Below are positions 31,638-46,600 of a DNA stretch of 64,000 nt, piece after piece (position 1 is the first letter of the stretch; each line of letters begins with the position of its first letter). This DNA comes from Protonemura montana. Lineage: Eukaryota > Arthropoda > Insecta > Plecoptera > Nemouridae. The notes below the pieces were generated by a model. That model made no database searches and was not told the origin of the DNA. It worked only from the letters and a program-made list of their open reading frames with translations. The stretch spans positions 11,645,021 through 11,709,020 of the forward strand of contig OX387602.1 in the NCBI GenBank assembly GCA_947568835.1. The letters run 5' to 3'. The translations under genes and the position numbers were made by a program.

Positions 31638-34600
31638 ATGGCTGAATCTAGTGGTACTTTAGTAGTTAATGTAGCAAATATTATACAAAATCATAAGGAT
31701 AACTTTGAAAATGTGTCCCTAGGAACTCCTAGTTGTACAGATGGAAGAGGTAAGTCCTATAGACTATTAGATAAATTTATAAAATATTGCAGTTGTGGTC
31801 CATCATCGTATGGAAATACACTTATTTGGGTCGCATGTCCTCATTGTTTATGACTGATCATTACTAAATGTCAGACAGGATCAACAGGTTGTTGGTTCGC
31901 GCATGACACATTCATTTTCCTAGACAGTGACAGTGTACACAACTATTGACCGCATGGCAAGGAGATTATTACTTCAAAAGATCGGCTCTGTGTGGTTAGC
32001 AAGTTTAAAATTCATGTTCCAATTTCTGGACAAGCGCAGCTGAGTTCCGTATCGGTGTAGTTGCACTGCATCACCACAGATGGTTCAGGATGCCACGATA
32101 TCTCTAGCTTGGCCGCGAAACACGTTCATTATCATCTTGCTATCCGTTTCCTAGCTTTTTCATGCAAATTGACATATTCAGGTTTCGTATTTACAAACAG
32201 GCGAACACCGACGATTTGACGTTTCTTGACACACATGGCATAACTGTCATAGAGGTTCCTCTCCTTATCATCATTCGCCCACCTCACCTGCTTGGCAGTA
32301 CCAGCAGACAGCCAGACAGCCAGACAGCCGGACCATCGCAGCATACCAAATTGCTTTCCCATTCAAGTTATGAAATTCGCAAGAATATTATGATGAGTTC
32401 ATTCTCGTGAATCCCCCCCAGCTTGAACACTTGACGATGACTCATTCACGATGGTCATCATTGTTCGTCATTGTCCAGATTATACTTATTCAGGCGTCAA
32501 CTTGCAGAAAAAGTGCATTGTCTTTTTTTTATCGTTTTTTTTATTTTAGTTTTATATAATCCATAATCCATATTCTTGTTTTAGGAACCGATGGCCCTCA
32601 TTCCGAGCTGCCAAATGCACCTCACCCTGATTCCTGCTCAACTACAAACGGCAGTATTACAAACGGTAAGAACAAAGTCAAAGTGGATGCTAATGAGATT
32701 AATCAAATTACAATCCCATCTCCGTCACACCAGTTCAATTGATCGCAATCGTGGGTGGGCTGGTGCAAACACACCGAGACCTTTTAATTATTTACTCTCG
32801 TTAATCATGACGTCTGAATTCAATCTATTCCCTCGGATATCGTTTCCCCGCTAAGCCGCGTCTAGTCTAGCTAAGAGCACCGCCGACTAAGAGCATCGAC
32901 GTCGCGACGCCTATAACGCATGTGCCACGGCGTCGACAACCTGAGGCGGGATGCTGGCCAGTGTTCAGATGGGACGGCGTCGAGGTTACAACTTACCTAC
33001 TCTGTCCACGTAAAATTCAAACATATTCCCAGTGTGCAAACTTCGAATAACGCTACGCCATCTTTTTCATGTTCAAAATCTGTGCGCGGTTCATTTGACG
33101 ATCGTTACTCATAGTTTTTGTTTGCCATTCCTAATGTTTTATTAGCAAAACGAGTTGTTTGGTCAAGTATTTCCTTGCGGCTTAATTGGTAGAGATTATA
33201 AGGTGCTCCGGCGTCGCCTCTACAAGGTTGTCCAGGGATTGGCAATCTATAGGAAAGTGCTTTAGTAACAGCACATTGGTCATTGAGAGTTGAGCGTGTC
33301 TAGCAGCTTATCTTCGTATCATAAGACACTGACTGATATAACCAATTTATCTGAGATAACTTCGGGTAACACCTTTGTCATTGATTATCTGAAATCTATG
33401 TGGATGATAAAGTAAAGTTTCGTGTGTTTGGTGACAGTAATTTTGTGCGATATTGGTTTATTTTATAAGTTTTCAAACGATTTTTGTATCTAATGCAATG
33501 ATTATAAATTTAGTGTTTTCACAATAAAGGCGTGTGTGATTGGTACTATTTTGCAATGTTGACTCATAGTCACAGTGATGGCGAGTTCCCGCTTTATTCT
33601 CAAGGTAAATAATTTGAATCAACACTCTGTATCTGGTAGTTAAGGTATGTTTGGTTTGTCGTGTAGCTAGAGTATTTTGCATTCCTGCAGGTTTCGCATA
33701 GGTTGAAGTTCGTCAAGTTACATAACGTCGATGTAAGGGAACTCCCTGAAATAATGTGTTTTCACAACTAATATAAATTTATAATAATACATTTATTAAT
33801 CGGCTCGTGCCTATCGATATGTCGCAGACAGACCGCAAACCACATAAGATTTTAATTTTTAATCGCTATTTGTTTACATCTAATCGCAGCACACTGCTAT
33901 GAAACTCTTTATGTAAATGTCGTCATCGATACTCTTCAGTTTCAGCGACATTGGTCTCCCTTCACCGCTACTAATACCTGGATTTATGAGCTAGAATTTC
34001 TGACTCTCAGATACTTTACACTTGAGCGTTTAATGATTCTGTGAAACTCTAATGATATTATAGCTGTTTGTATCTATAATTTTGTGCAGAACACGTGCGT
34101 TAATTACAAGATCAAATAAGTGGAGAGAAAACACCGCTGACAACAGTCCATTATCACATTCCTAATTTTTTGCTTCTGAGCAGACAAAAACGAGTGTTTT
34201 ATTCGTTTTGTTTAATCGTTATGGCACAACCAAATGGAACCACAAATTTGTGATTTCAATGGTTAGAGTATCTTCAAGGAAAATGGGAACGATTCAAACC
34301 ATTATTTTCAAATGCGTTTCACCTTTCGTCGAAACGTGTACGCACCTGATGTATGTATTACCTTACTGATGTTCTAGTTTTTAAATTTCATCTACGATAA
34401 CGATTTATGATAGACTGTTCATGATGTATAATCTTAAATAAAAATGAACCAAGGTGAACATATTTTATTGACCTTAAAAGAGATGACCAAACAAACACGT
34501 TTGCCATCAATACATGCCTTTAGCCTCTGAGCCACTCTGAGGCATAAATATAATAATATTAATAATAGTATATACATATAACAATTTTTTTGTTACTTCA

Positions 34601-37600
34601 TATAATTTATGTTTTTAAATGGCCTTCTCAGTGTTTTCACCAGTGAATGAATCGGTATTGGACTGTGCGTGCAGTGGCTTAGGTTTTTGAGAACTTTTAT
34701 CAATATACCGTTTAAAGCAAATGCACTGCTAAAATGTTACAGCTGTCTTTATCCCCCCCCCCCCCCCCCTTAAAAAAACCACTGCATCGTATTTTACAGA
34801 TTTTACACTATTTTCCCCGTGACTTTATTGACTTTAAAGTTACTTGGATTCTTCTAAGTGATGATATAAATCAGAAAGTATACTTGGAGAACGTTTAAGT
34901 TGTAGTATCATTGAGTTTATAGGTAAAGTCAGAGGGGCAGCGTAAAAGTAAAACTTTCTGCTGAGCAAACGAGCCGGCAACATGTGGTAACGGTAGGTGC
35001 CACCCGATGGCGCTTGCTGCCGTCCTTTTAAACACACCCTTACTATTAAAAAATATCGATATATGTAAATCTAACGTTGAGGTTATAATTAATAAGGATT
35101 AATTGACCGTAAACCAGTCTCAATGTGAGTAATTGCGAGAAATAACAAAATGTCTTATTTTAACCTCGAAACGACGGTGGCTTCAACTGGTAGCATCCTC
35201 TATTTGTTTTAGTAACGTAATAATTTCGCGGTTGCATTTACGCGAAGCCAGTTTCACAGTAATAACCAATGCCGCGACTTATTTTTCCAGGCTTAAAGGA
35301 AAATGTATGGAAATCCAGTTAGGAAAACGTTTTATAAGTTTTCACAACCTTGAGAAGAACTGCATCTGCGTGTGACTGCAATGTGTATGGTTAGGTTTCG
35401 AAGTTGTAGCAAATATACACGCGAGCATGTTTGAAACGTTACTGATGGGAAAACAACCATTTTCCAATATCCCTTATGTCACAAACTTTAAAGAAAATGT
35501 TCAAACAATACCTAAATTAACCCGTAATAACAGTAGTAAACTTATATGAAACTGCTTATATCATTTGCACTGGAGCAGAGCAGAAACCGTATAAACACGA
35601 AAAGAAAAGAATTAAAGTGACACTTCTTATGGGCATGCTTAACGTCCCATCTGTACACTTGATCACAATAGAAATGATTATTTATCTTGCTTTCTGTAGC
35701 GGAAATACTGTTTTAACTAAGTTTTTCTTTTATGATGCTGGCAATGAAGACTTTATAGTGGATGATGCTTCTGTGGGTGATGATATGCCGCGGACGCGAG
35801 CAAGTTTGCCAGTCAACTTCCTAATTGCATGATGATAATTAGCAGGTGAACTAGAGCAAGAAGTGCATTCCTCCTAGACAACAGCGCCGCTGTAGTGTTG
35901 TTCCTGTGGTGAAGAGGGTAGCACCGTACTATCGATGGTACCACCAAAGCGCTAATTTTAAACTCTATTCTCGAAAAATTGTCGCCAAATGACTACTTTA
36001 CCAACAAAAAATGGAGGATGCTTCTAGGTGGAGTCAGCGTTGTTTCGAGTGTTAAGCAATATCATTCCGTTATTTCTCTCATATTACTTGCATTTGCGAC
36101 TGATTTACGCTTAATTAATCTTTTTATTAGTACCGACTTCAACGATTGATATACATGTATCGATATTTTGAGTCGCAATTATTTAACTGCTTAAAGGCGT
36201 GTTTAAAAGGACGGTAGAAAGCGCCATCGAGTGGCACCTACTGTTACCACGTGTTGCCGGCTCCTTTCCTAATCGGGAAGCTTAATATTAACGCTGGTCT
36301 TCTGTCTACCTATAAACTCAATGATATTGCATGTGCTTGTTCTGCGTTTCTTCAGCTTAACACCTGAAGTGTGATGGTATTAGAATCCTAGATCCTAAAC
36401 GTGCTTAAAAAAAATCGCTATTTTTCTAATTCAATTTCGACTTGTATGCCCGATAGAATGAATGTAAACATTTATTTTTATTTCACCATGCAATACCCAA
36501 CTTTTATCTCCATAAGCTTCAAGATCGCGCATCCGTACCTGTAGTTGATTGTATCAAAGTATATTTAATGATAAATTTCACTAAGATTGGAAAGTTCATG
36601 TAAAAATAACACTGAATGATTAAACCTTGTAAACAGGTCCGATATCTGACAAGGAAAAAATGTATACATTTCAGGTGATGCACTAGTTTTAGATACATTT
36701 AATTCCAGAGAAACTAATTCGCACAAATATGAATAAATTTTAGCGACAGTACCTATATAATGACAGACTTTTTCGATATGTCTATGATTAGTTAGGCATT
36801 TGTTTAGGTAATGTATATGTCAGAAATCAATAACAAATGAACGCGAGTATTGAAAGTTACCATGGTGACACGTGTCAGACTTAAATTATACATTCATCGA
36901 TGTGTGAAGGTTGGGTGTTAAACGTTGATGTAAACTTGGATCGTTTTAGCGCATGACCACAGAAGAATAATGTGTCGCATGTGTCGCAGTTATTCGCGTG
37001 TCCTTTATTGTAATTCTTTAAGCGGTTCAACACGTATCATGCAACAGCTTCAAATGCAGAACCCATTTGTAATTTTAAAGTGTGCGGTTTTTAGCCGAAG
37101 GAAGGGGTACGGTGTTCACTGCGAGTCTTACTAGATGTTCTGTTGTATAATGTTCATGTATCATGTTTTTTTGAGCAAATGAGGCGGGTACGTACCTATG
37201 GGTATGGTGAGTTCCTCCTAATGGTGCTTCCTGCCGTCCTTTTTAGCATAGCTCTACAATTTAATAATAATTTTTTTAAATATCGATGCATGTATATAAA
37301 TAGGTGAGGTAAGCATTTAAGACTGGTCCATCTACTAGCAGCTTCAAATTTCGACAGTATACCTACTGTTTAGATCGGTAGTTCTTGCGAAGCAAATTTA
37401 ACACTAGTTTTGGGACTCTGACTAAACCCATGGGACTAAACCTATGAACCCAATGGTCCAACTCCGTGGCTTGCGCGAATATTCTAATAAAAATAAAAGT
37501 CGTTTGCAACGAATAAAATTATGAAAAATACAATGGTAACTAAATTTAAAAAAACGTAATAGCTTGTAATTATAGACTCGTGTTGTTTTTTCGTTGTAAT

Positions 37601-40600
37601 ACAATTGACACAGCCTCCGCCCGGTCATATTGTAAATAATAATTGCTTTGGACTGTTTACACAATCAATTCAAAGAAGAGTGTATGTCACCCGACAACGA
37701 ATAATAGAGCGTTGCACACTTGAAGTACCACTTTGAAGGAGATGAAACCACAAATCTCCTTCTGAAAGCAACATGCTCCCTGCTCGCACAGTCGCATTCA
37801 TCCTGTCAGGATCTTGCGACGCCGACGTCCGACGCCGCGACTTTTCTACCGTCTTCCACGTGATATGGAGGCCGAATTATAAATCACGCGTGTTTCCTCC
37901 GGATTTAGGATATCAAATACTGACAGTAACACCAATGTGAATGACGGGATTGTAGAAGATAAGTTAGTGTGAGTGTATAGATATTTACAGCATTTTTACC
38001 GAAAACCGTGTTTTCGTTAGATCACCGAAGTTAAGTAACACTGGGCTGGGTCAGGTATTGGATGACTTTAAGGTTTGGTTATCCATCGTACTCATCGTCA
38101 TCACTCATTCACCGACGCCTTAGGGCCTGTTGTAAAAACAGTACGTCGCTAAATCAACAAATCAATCAATACAGAATTTCGACTATTTATGATTTCAAAT
38201 AGATTTCATGTTCTCATAGTTTGTTCTCTTGTTTTGGTATGGTGAGAGTGATCATACCAAACAACCCAATCCACTTTAGATGGTACGTTCATGCCATTTG
38301 CAGCACATAAACCAATCCACCTGCTAACAGGTATGCTAGACGAAAATGCTCGAATCTGCTATAAAGTACAAAGCAGCGATTCATACAAAATACTAGGAGA
38401 TACTCGCACCAATGTCAGCGAACACCGAAATTGCCTGGGCTGTAATAGCTTCTAGTGAGATTCAGTGCCAATAAAAATTTCTGATATAGGTACACCGATT
38501 TCAGCCAGCTCAAGGCGGTAAATAATACCGATGAGATACCGAAACGTGTGCATATGGAGATCGAGAATGCCTTGTGTGTATTTATTGTCGTTTAGAATGG
38601 CCGATTTCGGCAGAGGAATGGCACTGCGGGGCAAAAAGGTGGGCACTATACGTTCCAGTGTAATGTATTCCAAAGTAGGGTCATTTGTATGCCTCGGCTG
38701 TTCCTCTAATGGTCTTCAGTTTTAACTGAACAATGTGGAAAAGAAATCAATGCGTGAATATGATGGCAAGGGGCTTGCGAGAAAACAATTTATCCATGTC
38801 CCACGATGGGGATGCACTCACAATGCGTTTTCAATCTGTTGGCTTTCTGCCGATTACTGTTGCTTTGTTGAAAGGGAGTTTGTCGTTTTTAAAAATGAAT
38901 TACACTTTGCGTATTTTAATTTACAATATATATATTTATTTATTCAGTTTAATCACAGATTCAAATATTTCGTGCTGGCATTTAAGAGGGTTCTATTTTG
39001 CATGCGCTCGACTTGTACATGAGTAAATATCCCTAAAAATTCTGATTTGGCATGATCTCCCCTTTCTTCTCTCAAGTCTGCGCTCTATTCTACTTCACTG
39101 TGGGCAATTTGCCATCAAGGATTGGACATATATTTTCGGGCACACAATTCACCATCAATTTTATTCTACTCTTCGTCTGTACTCTGTACTAATTCTAAGT
39201 CTTATCCTGTCATAACGCAACGTAAACATAAATTACGAGATCTTTCTGTCTTATCGAGCTACGCGTTCCCGAATTCGAAATCGCGGTCACCATTTCCCTC
39301 CGGCTTATAGGGTATATGACATACGTTTTGGCATCCCGATCAGAAAGCCAAGCCGCGCAAGCATTTTGCCGTTGATCCTCTTCGTTCGTCCCTAAATAGA
39401 TTCCACTTTTGGTGGGCTCATCCTGAATCAGACAGTACATGCGGATGGGATTAGAAAATAGAATGGAGTCCCGAACAAACCCCATTTCGGGTGCAATGAG
39501 TTCTTAGAACTCACATTTAAATTGCACCGCCAGTAGAATGCACTTATTCATAACATCACCAATCTAAAGAAAGAAAAAAAGAATTGCGTTTATTTTAGTC
39601 TTGTGTGTCTTGGGCTGGATGCGACGAGAACTACTTTTTAAAGTATGCAAAGCGTTTTGAACTGGGAATATTAAATGATTTCTTTTCTCTACTCCATGAA
39701 TAGGCAATCGCAATCTCGGTACGGAATAAAAGTACGAGCACTGTGCATTTTCCTCGATTGTTTTTTCAAAGGTGGAATGAATTGCTCTCCGTTCTCTTTT
39801 GGAGATTTTATAAAAGAGTCCCTGCTAGGATACCATCTCGATAAACTGCAATTATCTTGTGCAAACGCCAAATGAATGGGAACGAGTTGCATCCAGCTTT
39901 ACAGCCTATTTTTTAATTGAAATAGTCAGTGGTCTATTCAGACGTTTGCTGGCTTGAAAAAAAATCTATCTGCAGGCTGTGCCAAAAGAAAAAGTGACAA
40001 AAACATATCTCTTGCAGAAATCTCGTACACATGCTTATTAGTATTTTGGCTGGTAGCTCAAATGCAGCATCCTCATTTGCAGGCGTTCAAAATTACGCAA
40101 TACCATATGGGCACGGGGCACCCACGTGCGAAGGTGGGTGGCACCAACACTCTGTAGTTGTACTTTGTAGTTTTACTTTTTTGTAATTATAATTATACTT
40201 TGTAGCCACCTGGCCTCTGATCGTCGCCTCGGATTTCGTACTGCCTACACAAAGGTCTAGACTCCGGAGAAAATCCTCGAAGTATAAAATTATATAAATG
40301 AGCATTAAATTTAAGTATTGTTACCACCTACGTATACTCTGCAAAAATACTCTTGTGTGGTCACCGCAGCATGGCAGGGCTTGAGCACTAAGGATTTTTT
40401 TGTAACATAGGACATTGCGGAATTCTGCGAGCAGTAATTGCTAGTTTACACGCATGATGTCAATCTTGTGATTATTTCACGTAGCGTAGGTACGTGACAA
40501 GCCCCGGTCACATGTCTTAACCTCGCGTCATTTATCTCTGGCCACCAGAAATCACTTTCGTACACCTTTTTACACACGTGTTTTAAGTACTTGATCTCGG

Positions 40601-43600
40601 GTATCAATCAAAATCTATCACTTCAAGAGAAAACTTATTTTGCCATCAAGGTTGCGTCTTTGCTTGTAAATATTTTATGGGTACGTGTGGGGGCAAACCA
40701 GGGCATAAATAAAACGCAACTGGGGGCTGGCGAGATTGCTAGGTCTGTAGGTCACACTCTCTCAAAGCGCTGGACGAAAGCCGAAAACAAATTTAGTTTT
40801 TTCCTTGTTTTCCTTTGTTGATTGTCTTCCATTTGAATTAGCAGTGGGCAGAATATATATCTTGGTTCCACGCATTTCCCTCTAAGATCTCTGTTGTTTT
40901 CATATAGAGGCGTTCGCTTTTAAACAATTCGACTTGAAATAACTCATTGAAGAGGCGTTCGATTCGGATAGGGCCGGATGGCACTGGCACCATCCCAAGA
41001 CAAATGGTTTTACACGTTAATGGTGGCCGAGCGAAAACGCGTGTCAAACTCATTTTCCTTCGCCAACATATGCGTATGGCACGTGGACGGATGGACGACG
41101 AGGGATCGACGCCACTAGCAGCGTCTCATCGTGGCGCCGACCACCCCAAAAACTGGGACACATTCAGGGGCTTAACACCCTCCCCATAGCATTAATCCAG
41201 TTATGACCCGCTCAAGGCGGTCAGTCGTGTGGCGAACTTTCACGTGTCACACTCGTAGCGTAGTCCTTTTAAAATTGTTGCGAAATTCAGATTATTTTTC
41301 GCATTACGATTTCAAAAGTTCGTTTTAACGGACAAAGCTGAGTCCAAGGGTAAAACCATTAGCAAATCGCGTTACCGAAATTAGTCGGGCATAGAGAAGT
41401 AGATGCGCGTCAATGTCCAGCATGTATTCAAATTTCGAACGTCTTTCCATGCAAGAGCCCCTTGTTTTAAGGATAGCGTGGAATAGCATTATTCCATGTG
41501 GTTTTCCGAAAAAGCATGGAGGATGCTTTTAGGTGGAGTCACCGTCATTTGCAGTTTAGAAATTTTTATTTCGTTATTTCTCGCAGATTGCTCGCATTTA
41601 AGACAGGTATACGCTCAATTGATCGTTATCAATGCTAATTTCAACGATTGTTATTTATGTATCGATAATTTTCGCCGTTATTATTTAATTTTAGAGGTTC
41701 GTTAACAAGGACGAACACAAGCGCCATGGAGTGGCACCTACCGTGACCACGTGTTGCCGGTTCGTTTGCTCAGCAGAAAGCTTAACATTAACGCTGGCCT
41801 TCTGACTATACCTATAAACTCAATGCTACTACCCTACTACCGCCAAATAATGCGCGCCGATCTAAAATTACGACCGTCGGAGGGAGGAGTCGACGGTACG
41901 TCGCTTTAATGAGGAACGTAGTGCCTGAAACAGCGTCGTAGAGAGTCTACATTGGCTGAAGAGTGACCAACTCTTCGCATTTAGACGCCATGGTACATAT
42001 TAGTAGTTTGTGCACCAACTGTATGGCGGGTTTCCTTAACTGCAATTAAAGAGTTATTAAATAAACCATGTGACTCGCTTACTCATAAATGAAAACGAGT
42101 TTCCTTGCTAGGCAATTCGAATTCCTGACTGGAAAGAAAATGGGTGTCATATTAGAAGATAGGAAGATAGGGTATAAGGACGGGCACATGATTTAGGAAA
42201 AGTTAATGAATTCTCGATGCATCATAATGACAGGTGACTTTATTTATGGGATTACTAAGAAGTCTATGAGTTTCGGATAGCCACACTCTTGGCCAGTAGC
42301 CGGACTCTCATACTTGCACACCAGCCGGCCGGCCGGGATCTAACAGCGTTCTAGGACAGAATACCAGGATACAAGTCATCAGATAGCGTGTGCCCCCCTG
42401 CCCGTTGTTGATGCCTTTCCAGGGCTTCTTGCCAACTGGTCGCTAGTCCCATCTCTAGCCCCAGACACATACTACACCTATACGACAAGAACCGCGTCGC
42501 GAGCCGCGAAGCCTTATCAGCTACAAAAGCGCGCACGTTTTTCCGTTTTTTTCAAGTTTAAAGTCGCGCATTCGATGCTGCGCTAGTTGCTTCACTCAGT
42601 TCGGTTGGGCAATCGCGATGCGCAAATTCTCATATCGTTTCGATCGTTTATACTAATTTTATAGGCGGAAACGTGTGGTGGTCGAATATAAACAGTGTCT
42701 TCATGGTGGCTATTAAAGTATTTTTGCATATGCATAAGATAGCTTCGTCGTGTTTTCATGACATTTTATTGACAAGTTTGTGACGGTGTGTATAATTCAA
42801 GTCGTCATTGAAGACCGTAACTCAAGTTGAATGGTGAACTCAATTTTAACAGTGGCCGTAAATGCGGCTCTTGATCGAACTTGTGATATCTCTCGCTAAA
42901 TAGAGATAAAAGTGATGAGTTTATGGTTTCCAGCGCTGAGGAAGAAAGGTACTTGAACTTGTGTTGAATTTTGTACACCAAGTATGTGAAAACGGAGAGA
43001 AACCCGAACTAAACAAACCCTCGTGCAAGTTTTCAATGCTTCAAGTCAAATACATTAGAATATAGAGACGCAGTTTAGTTCTCCAACTACCGAATGGAAG
43101 ACATTGTATCGCCCCTCTGTGTGTCATTACATCTTCTTTGGGGGGTAATACAGGAAACTCCCCCCTTCATGCGGTGTGTGCCAAAGATCCCAGCGCGAAC
43201 CACATCGCGCACGTTCCTTTTCATTTCTTTGAGCACGCAGAAAACTAACCACTATTGCTGCAAGAGAAATGCACGTTAGCGAGGCGTTTCTTGAGCCCCT
43301 TTCTTTTGCAGTAATATATCGCATTTCTTTTTCGCTTCCGGAACCTGAATATCAATATTGAATAGAAGCTTTTTCTTGTTTTGCTCTTTCTCAACACCGA
43401 GGTTGAGGGTCTGAGCGAGAGATGATGACAAGTAGTTCAGTTACGATTTACCTACACGTGGGTTATGTTTGCAAGTGAATCCAGTTATCATTCCAATTTA
43501 TTTATACTGTGCGTGTTTCCCTTATATTTTCACGAATTTAAAAATTTAAATATTTCTCCAATTGGTATACTTTTTTTGAGGGGCGGGGGAGCTAATTTCA

Positions 43601-46600
43601 CGTGAGCGCTGAGAGGCCCCCCTAGGGAACGCGGAAACGGACCGATGGGGCAATAAAAGTAAGAAACCACGCTGAGAAGATAAACATAAAAAAAAAAAAT
43701 TAATTTACCCAGATTACAAAGGTCATCTTATTGATAAGATTGTAAATTTGCTGCAAAACCTATACCTGTAAGCACGAAGTTCAATTGCTTGTAAAAATAT
43801 AGTGAAATATAATTACAAAGATGCAGCGTTGTTGTTCTTATATACAAACGACTGACAGTGGACTGATTGGATTTGAAGAAATGAGTCACACAGTGCATCC
43901 GAGATTAACGCTTGGTAAAACAGCCAGCAAGTGTTGGGTAATGAACGTGAAGCGATGAACTTGCACTAGAAGCCACAAGTCAACATGTACTGTGCATAAT
44001 GCACACGGACCACACAAGCGAGTAATTAATTAATCTTTACAAGACTTGTTACTAGCAATGTTTAGGAGCTACTATCAATTGATCTGTCATATTTTATTGA
44101 ATTTGGAAATAGAGCAGCAGATTCACTCACCTTGGTTATTCAAGTCTCTTTGGGAACACGAATTGGGAGGATACAGGTGTTCACTGTGTTACGTCAGATG
44201 TGTCATCATCTCCATCATCATCATCCTATAATTTCTCAGAGATAATTAGCCCAGTTTCGCGCTGCTTCTGTTTTATAAAACTGCTGTTGAATATTTTATG
44301 TCATTTTAATTGTTTTACATGGAATGCTTTTTTTCCAAAAGGAAGCTATGAGATATTGTGTATATTATGTGGTTGAGATTTGTGTTTCATTGGTAGGAAC
44401 ACACAATCAATGTATTGTGTAGTCATACAGACTCTCATTAATTGTGTTTGTACTTTATACCCTCTCCAACCAATCAGAAAATATGTTATTCGATGCTTCC
44501 CATTCCATATAAGTTTGTGTACCATACTTTCCTAAATTCAGCGGCCACAGTTTAAAATACTTGGTTTTTCACAACAATAATAGGTTTGGTGCCCATGGTT
44601 TAAGAAGCCTGCACACATTTTTAACCTTCTATCTTCATAAAAATTATCATATTAATATGATTCAAAATAGCTTTATTAAAATTCAAGCAGTAAGCACTCT
44701 GGTCACGTTCATTTCGAAGCCTCCTTGGACGTCACCGATGTCTGGTACCACTTCACGGCATAGGTTTTATAACTCCCAAGTTTTCTATACCGTGGTCCAA
44801 GAATGATTTGCGACCTGCAGATATATTTTCAACCACGGCCGCTAATAGAGAAGGCGAACCACTTTTCACCCGCTGTTATCGATTATCATTTTCCTATGCC
44901 AACTCCATGGCAGCAGCAACGAGCGAGATTCGCAAGGATCAGCCTTTTATAACTCGATGCTACTTTTTCTTCCCTAAATGTTTGCCACGTTAATTAAATA
45001 TTTGATTCTGTGGAAGTTTGGCCATTTCCTTTTATTACCACCCCGTCCCCCCTCCCCCAACACAGTTGGGAGAATGTGGTTAATGCCTTTTACACTTTAA
45101 CCTCTAAAGTCTTCACCTACAATGCCTATGCGAAGAAGGTTTTCTCGCATGGCCCACAGGACTTTCAAATAATGGTCTCCATTCGACTGTTAAAATAGAG
45201 ATAATTTTGCAAGATCCTCTTTATGACTCTCTTGATGAGAGAAACTGAAATCGATTTGTTTGTGGAGCCGGTCGCAATTTAGATCGCATAGTTCAGTGTC
45301 TATTAGACGTCGCTATCACTCATCGTGGTTAGGTTATCGACGGCATCGAGTCTGTCTTGAGTAAACCGCATCTTTAATTACGTTATGGTTCCCTCGTGGT
45401 CTGCGCTTCCGTGCCTACCGATGATTGCCTCCTGAGGGATGCGTAAAACGTGCCTGGAATACGGCTGGTTGTCTCTAGCCGTGTACGCCAATCCGCGTAT
45501 CGTAACAGAGTGAATTTACCCCACAGTAGCCACCGCGATTGTGTCAAGTAGGTGCGTGCCGGTGCCCTGCCCTCCGCCGCAAGCCACGTGATGCTGGAGT
45601 CCGTTTAGATCTTTACAAGTTTAGAAGGAGACTCACAGAGGGGGTTTATTGATCGAACTTAAGGGATGACTGACGACGGCGACGTCGTCTTGCTTCATGA
45701 TGATGACCATCTTGACTCCTGAGGGAGAAAACGGCGACATTAGAGGACGCAGATGACTATCCCTTGCTCGTGTTTGTGATGCCAGCCTGTTTCCCCTTCA
45801 GCTACAAGGAAAGCGGCTGTGTATAATATCGGCTGAATGTCGCAATTCCTGAAATAGTTTTGGAACGACAAAAAATATCGTATAGGATTTTATGACTGAA
45901 CATTGTTATGCGGGGTAACCACAAACTCTGCGGGAATACTGCTTCTGTGAAATCTTATGACTGTCTTTTAAGACGCAATAAGTGTTTTTGTTTTGTTTTG
46001 TCTTTAATGAGTATGGTGTAAAGTGTAAATAATTGCGTGGGTCCATCTCACTGTTGGGCCGAGTCTGAGGTGTGTGTGAATAGCTCACACGTGACGCGTG
46101 ACTCGTCCTCAACCGAAAAGGGCGTGACATAAAAATATATAATTTTATGTCTTCTTCCTCGGAGTAGAGTCAAAAAAAAAGTCTGACGCGCCACAAAATA
46201 ATTGTATTGCCAAAAGGAAGGTCTGCTTGAAATTGAATTTCGTCCAAATCTCTTCGCGAATAGTGCATTGATAATAAAATCGAGTGGAATTGTATTGATT
46301 TTATCTAGTACCGTTCAGTATAGTCTTCAAAAGCAAAAGCTACTTCTCTCCTCTGACATCAACTCATAGTACAAGTGTAAGTTACATATAGGAAATGTTT
46401 TTCTTGCCAATGATGATCCGCATTACACGTATATACGGTAGCATTTTACCGAAGAAATGCAACACTTTTTCTTCTCTTTTCTAATGCACATGCCATTAAT
46501 CATTAAACCTACTCAAACGTATTTGTAATGAGTTCAGCGATTGAACTAGGGTTGCATTTTTTTTCGTGAAATGTAATTTTGAATGAATGTGCTACGAACT

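Noticed and set aside
33176..33245. tRNA-like GGCTTAATTGGTAGAG segment
   Set aside because: Only an A-box-like motif is visible; no B box or acceptor stem follows at the right distance.
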